A stretch of 16,336 nucleotides of DNA from Spirogloea muscicola (lineage: Eukaryota > Streptophyta > Zygnematophyceae > Spirogloeales > Spirogloeaceae), in the NCBI GenBank assembly GCA_009602725.1, contig WELB01000313.1, positions 103,878-120,213 of the forward strand, written 5' to 3'. Below, in pieces: positions 16,186 through 16,336 of the stretch. Under the pieces are notes generated by a model. It was not told the origin of the DNA and did not search any database. It saw only the letters and a program-made list of their open reading frames with translations. Position 1 is the first letter of the stretch; each line of letters begins with the position of its first letter. Both the position numbers and the translations under genes were made by a program.

Positions 16186-16336
16186 CGGTCGGAAGAAGGA
16201 AAGAAGAGGCAGGGCACTCGCATGGGAGCAGGTAGGGGCGGGTAGCCACGAGCGGGAGGGCGGGTCGGCGGGGCGGCACCCGGCGGCGGCACCCACGTGG
16301 CGGGAGCGGGGTGGGGGTGCCGCCGCGCCAAGGCCG
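16186..16336. other. G-rich right edge, nothing assigned
   Basis: This strongly G-rich stretch resembles in composition the 5' region before the kelch gene (274-1179, C-rich on the same strand). It could be the promoter region of a gene beyond the window. No reading frame or motif can be supported. Confidence 0.3.

Overview
The window looks like nuclear DNA of a green alga (Chlorophyta, possibly a trebouxiophyte). The genes are split by many introns of about 115-310 bases, exons are GC-rich with low-complexity Pro/Gly/Ala tracts, and the three recognisable proteins have plant-type relatives. The lineage is inferred from protein resemblance recalled from memory. No bacterial operon, CRISPR array, rRNA or tRNA was seen.

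Left part (1-3482): a minus-strand retroelement coding fragment runs off the left edge. It is followed by a GC-rich stretch holding a 43-base tandem repeat, then a plus-strand five-exon gene for a six-blade kelch protein with a plant-style C-terminal tail.

Middle (3483-10959): about 1.2 kb of non-coding DNA contains a probable relic of an acyltransferase gene on the minus strand. Then comes a minus-strand gene for a zinc-knuckle SR protein. Its start lies almost back to back with a plus-strand gene for a plastid-type ABC transporter of the ABCD2 class, which has nine or ten exons and a complete set of ATPase motifs. A single undetermined base (7165) beside a GC hairpin sits where both genes have ill-defined 5' ends. 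The SR gene lacks the RNA-recognition motif expected of its family.

Right part (10960-16336): no intact gene was found. Two more minus-strand copies of the same retroelement (about 11188-11671 and 15303-15880) share a C-terminal coding segment and a 3' tail. Tail-like repeats also occur in the opposite orientation near both ends of the window. Between the two copies lie about 3.6 kb of mixed sequence with a few short coding-like islands that could not be assigned.

The three genes show no obvious shared pathway. The kelch gene (scaffold or nuclear adaptor), the SR gene (splicing) and the ABC gene (organelle membrane transport) look like ordinary neighbours. Exon boundaries were worked out by eye from GT/GC-AG sites, reading-frame continuity and protein resemblance.
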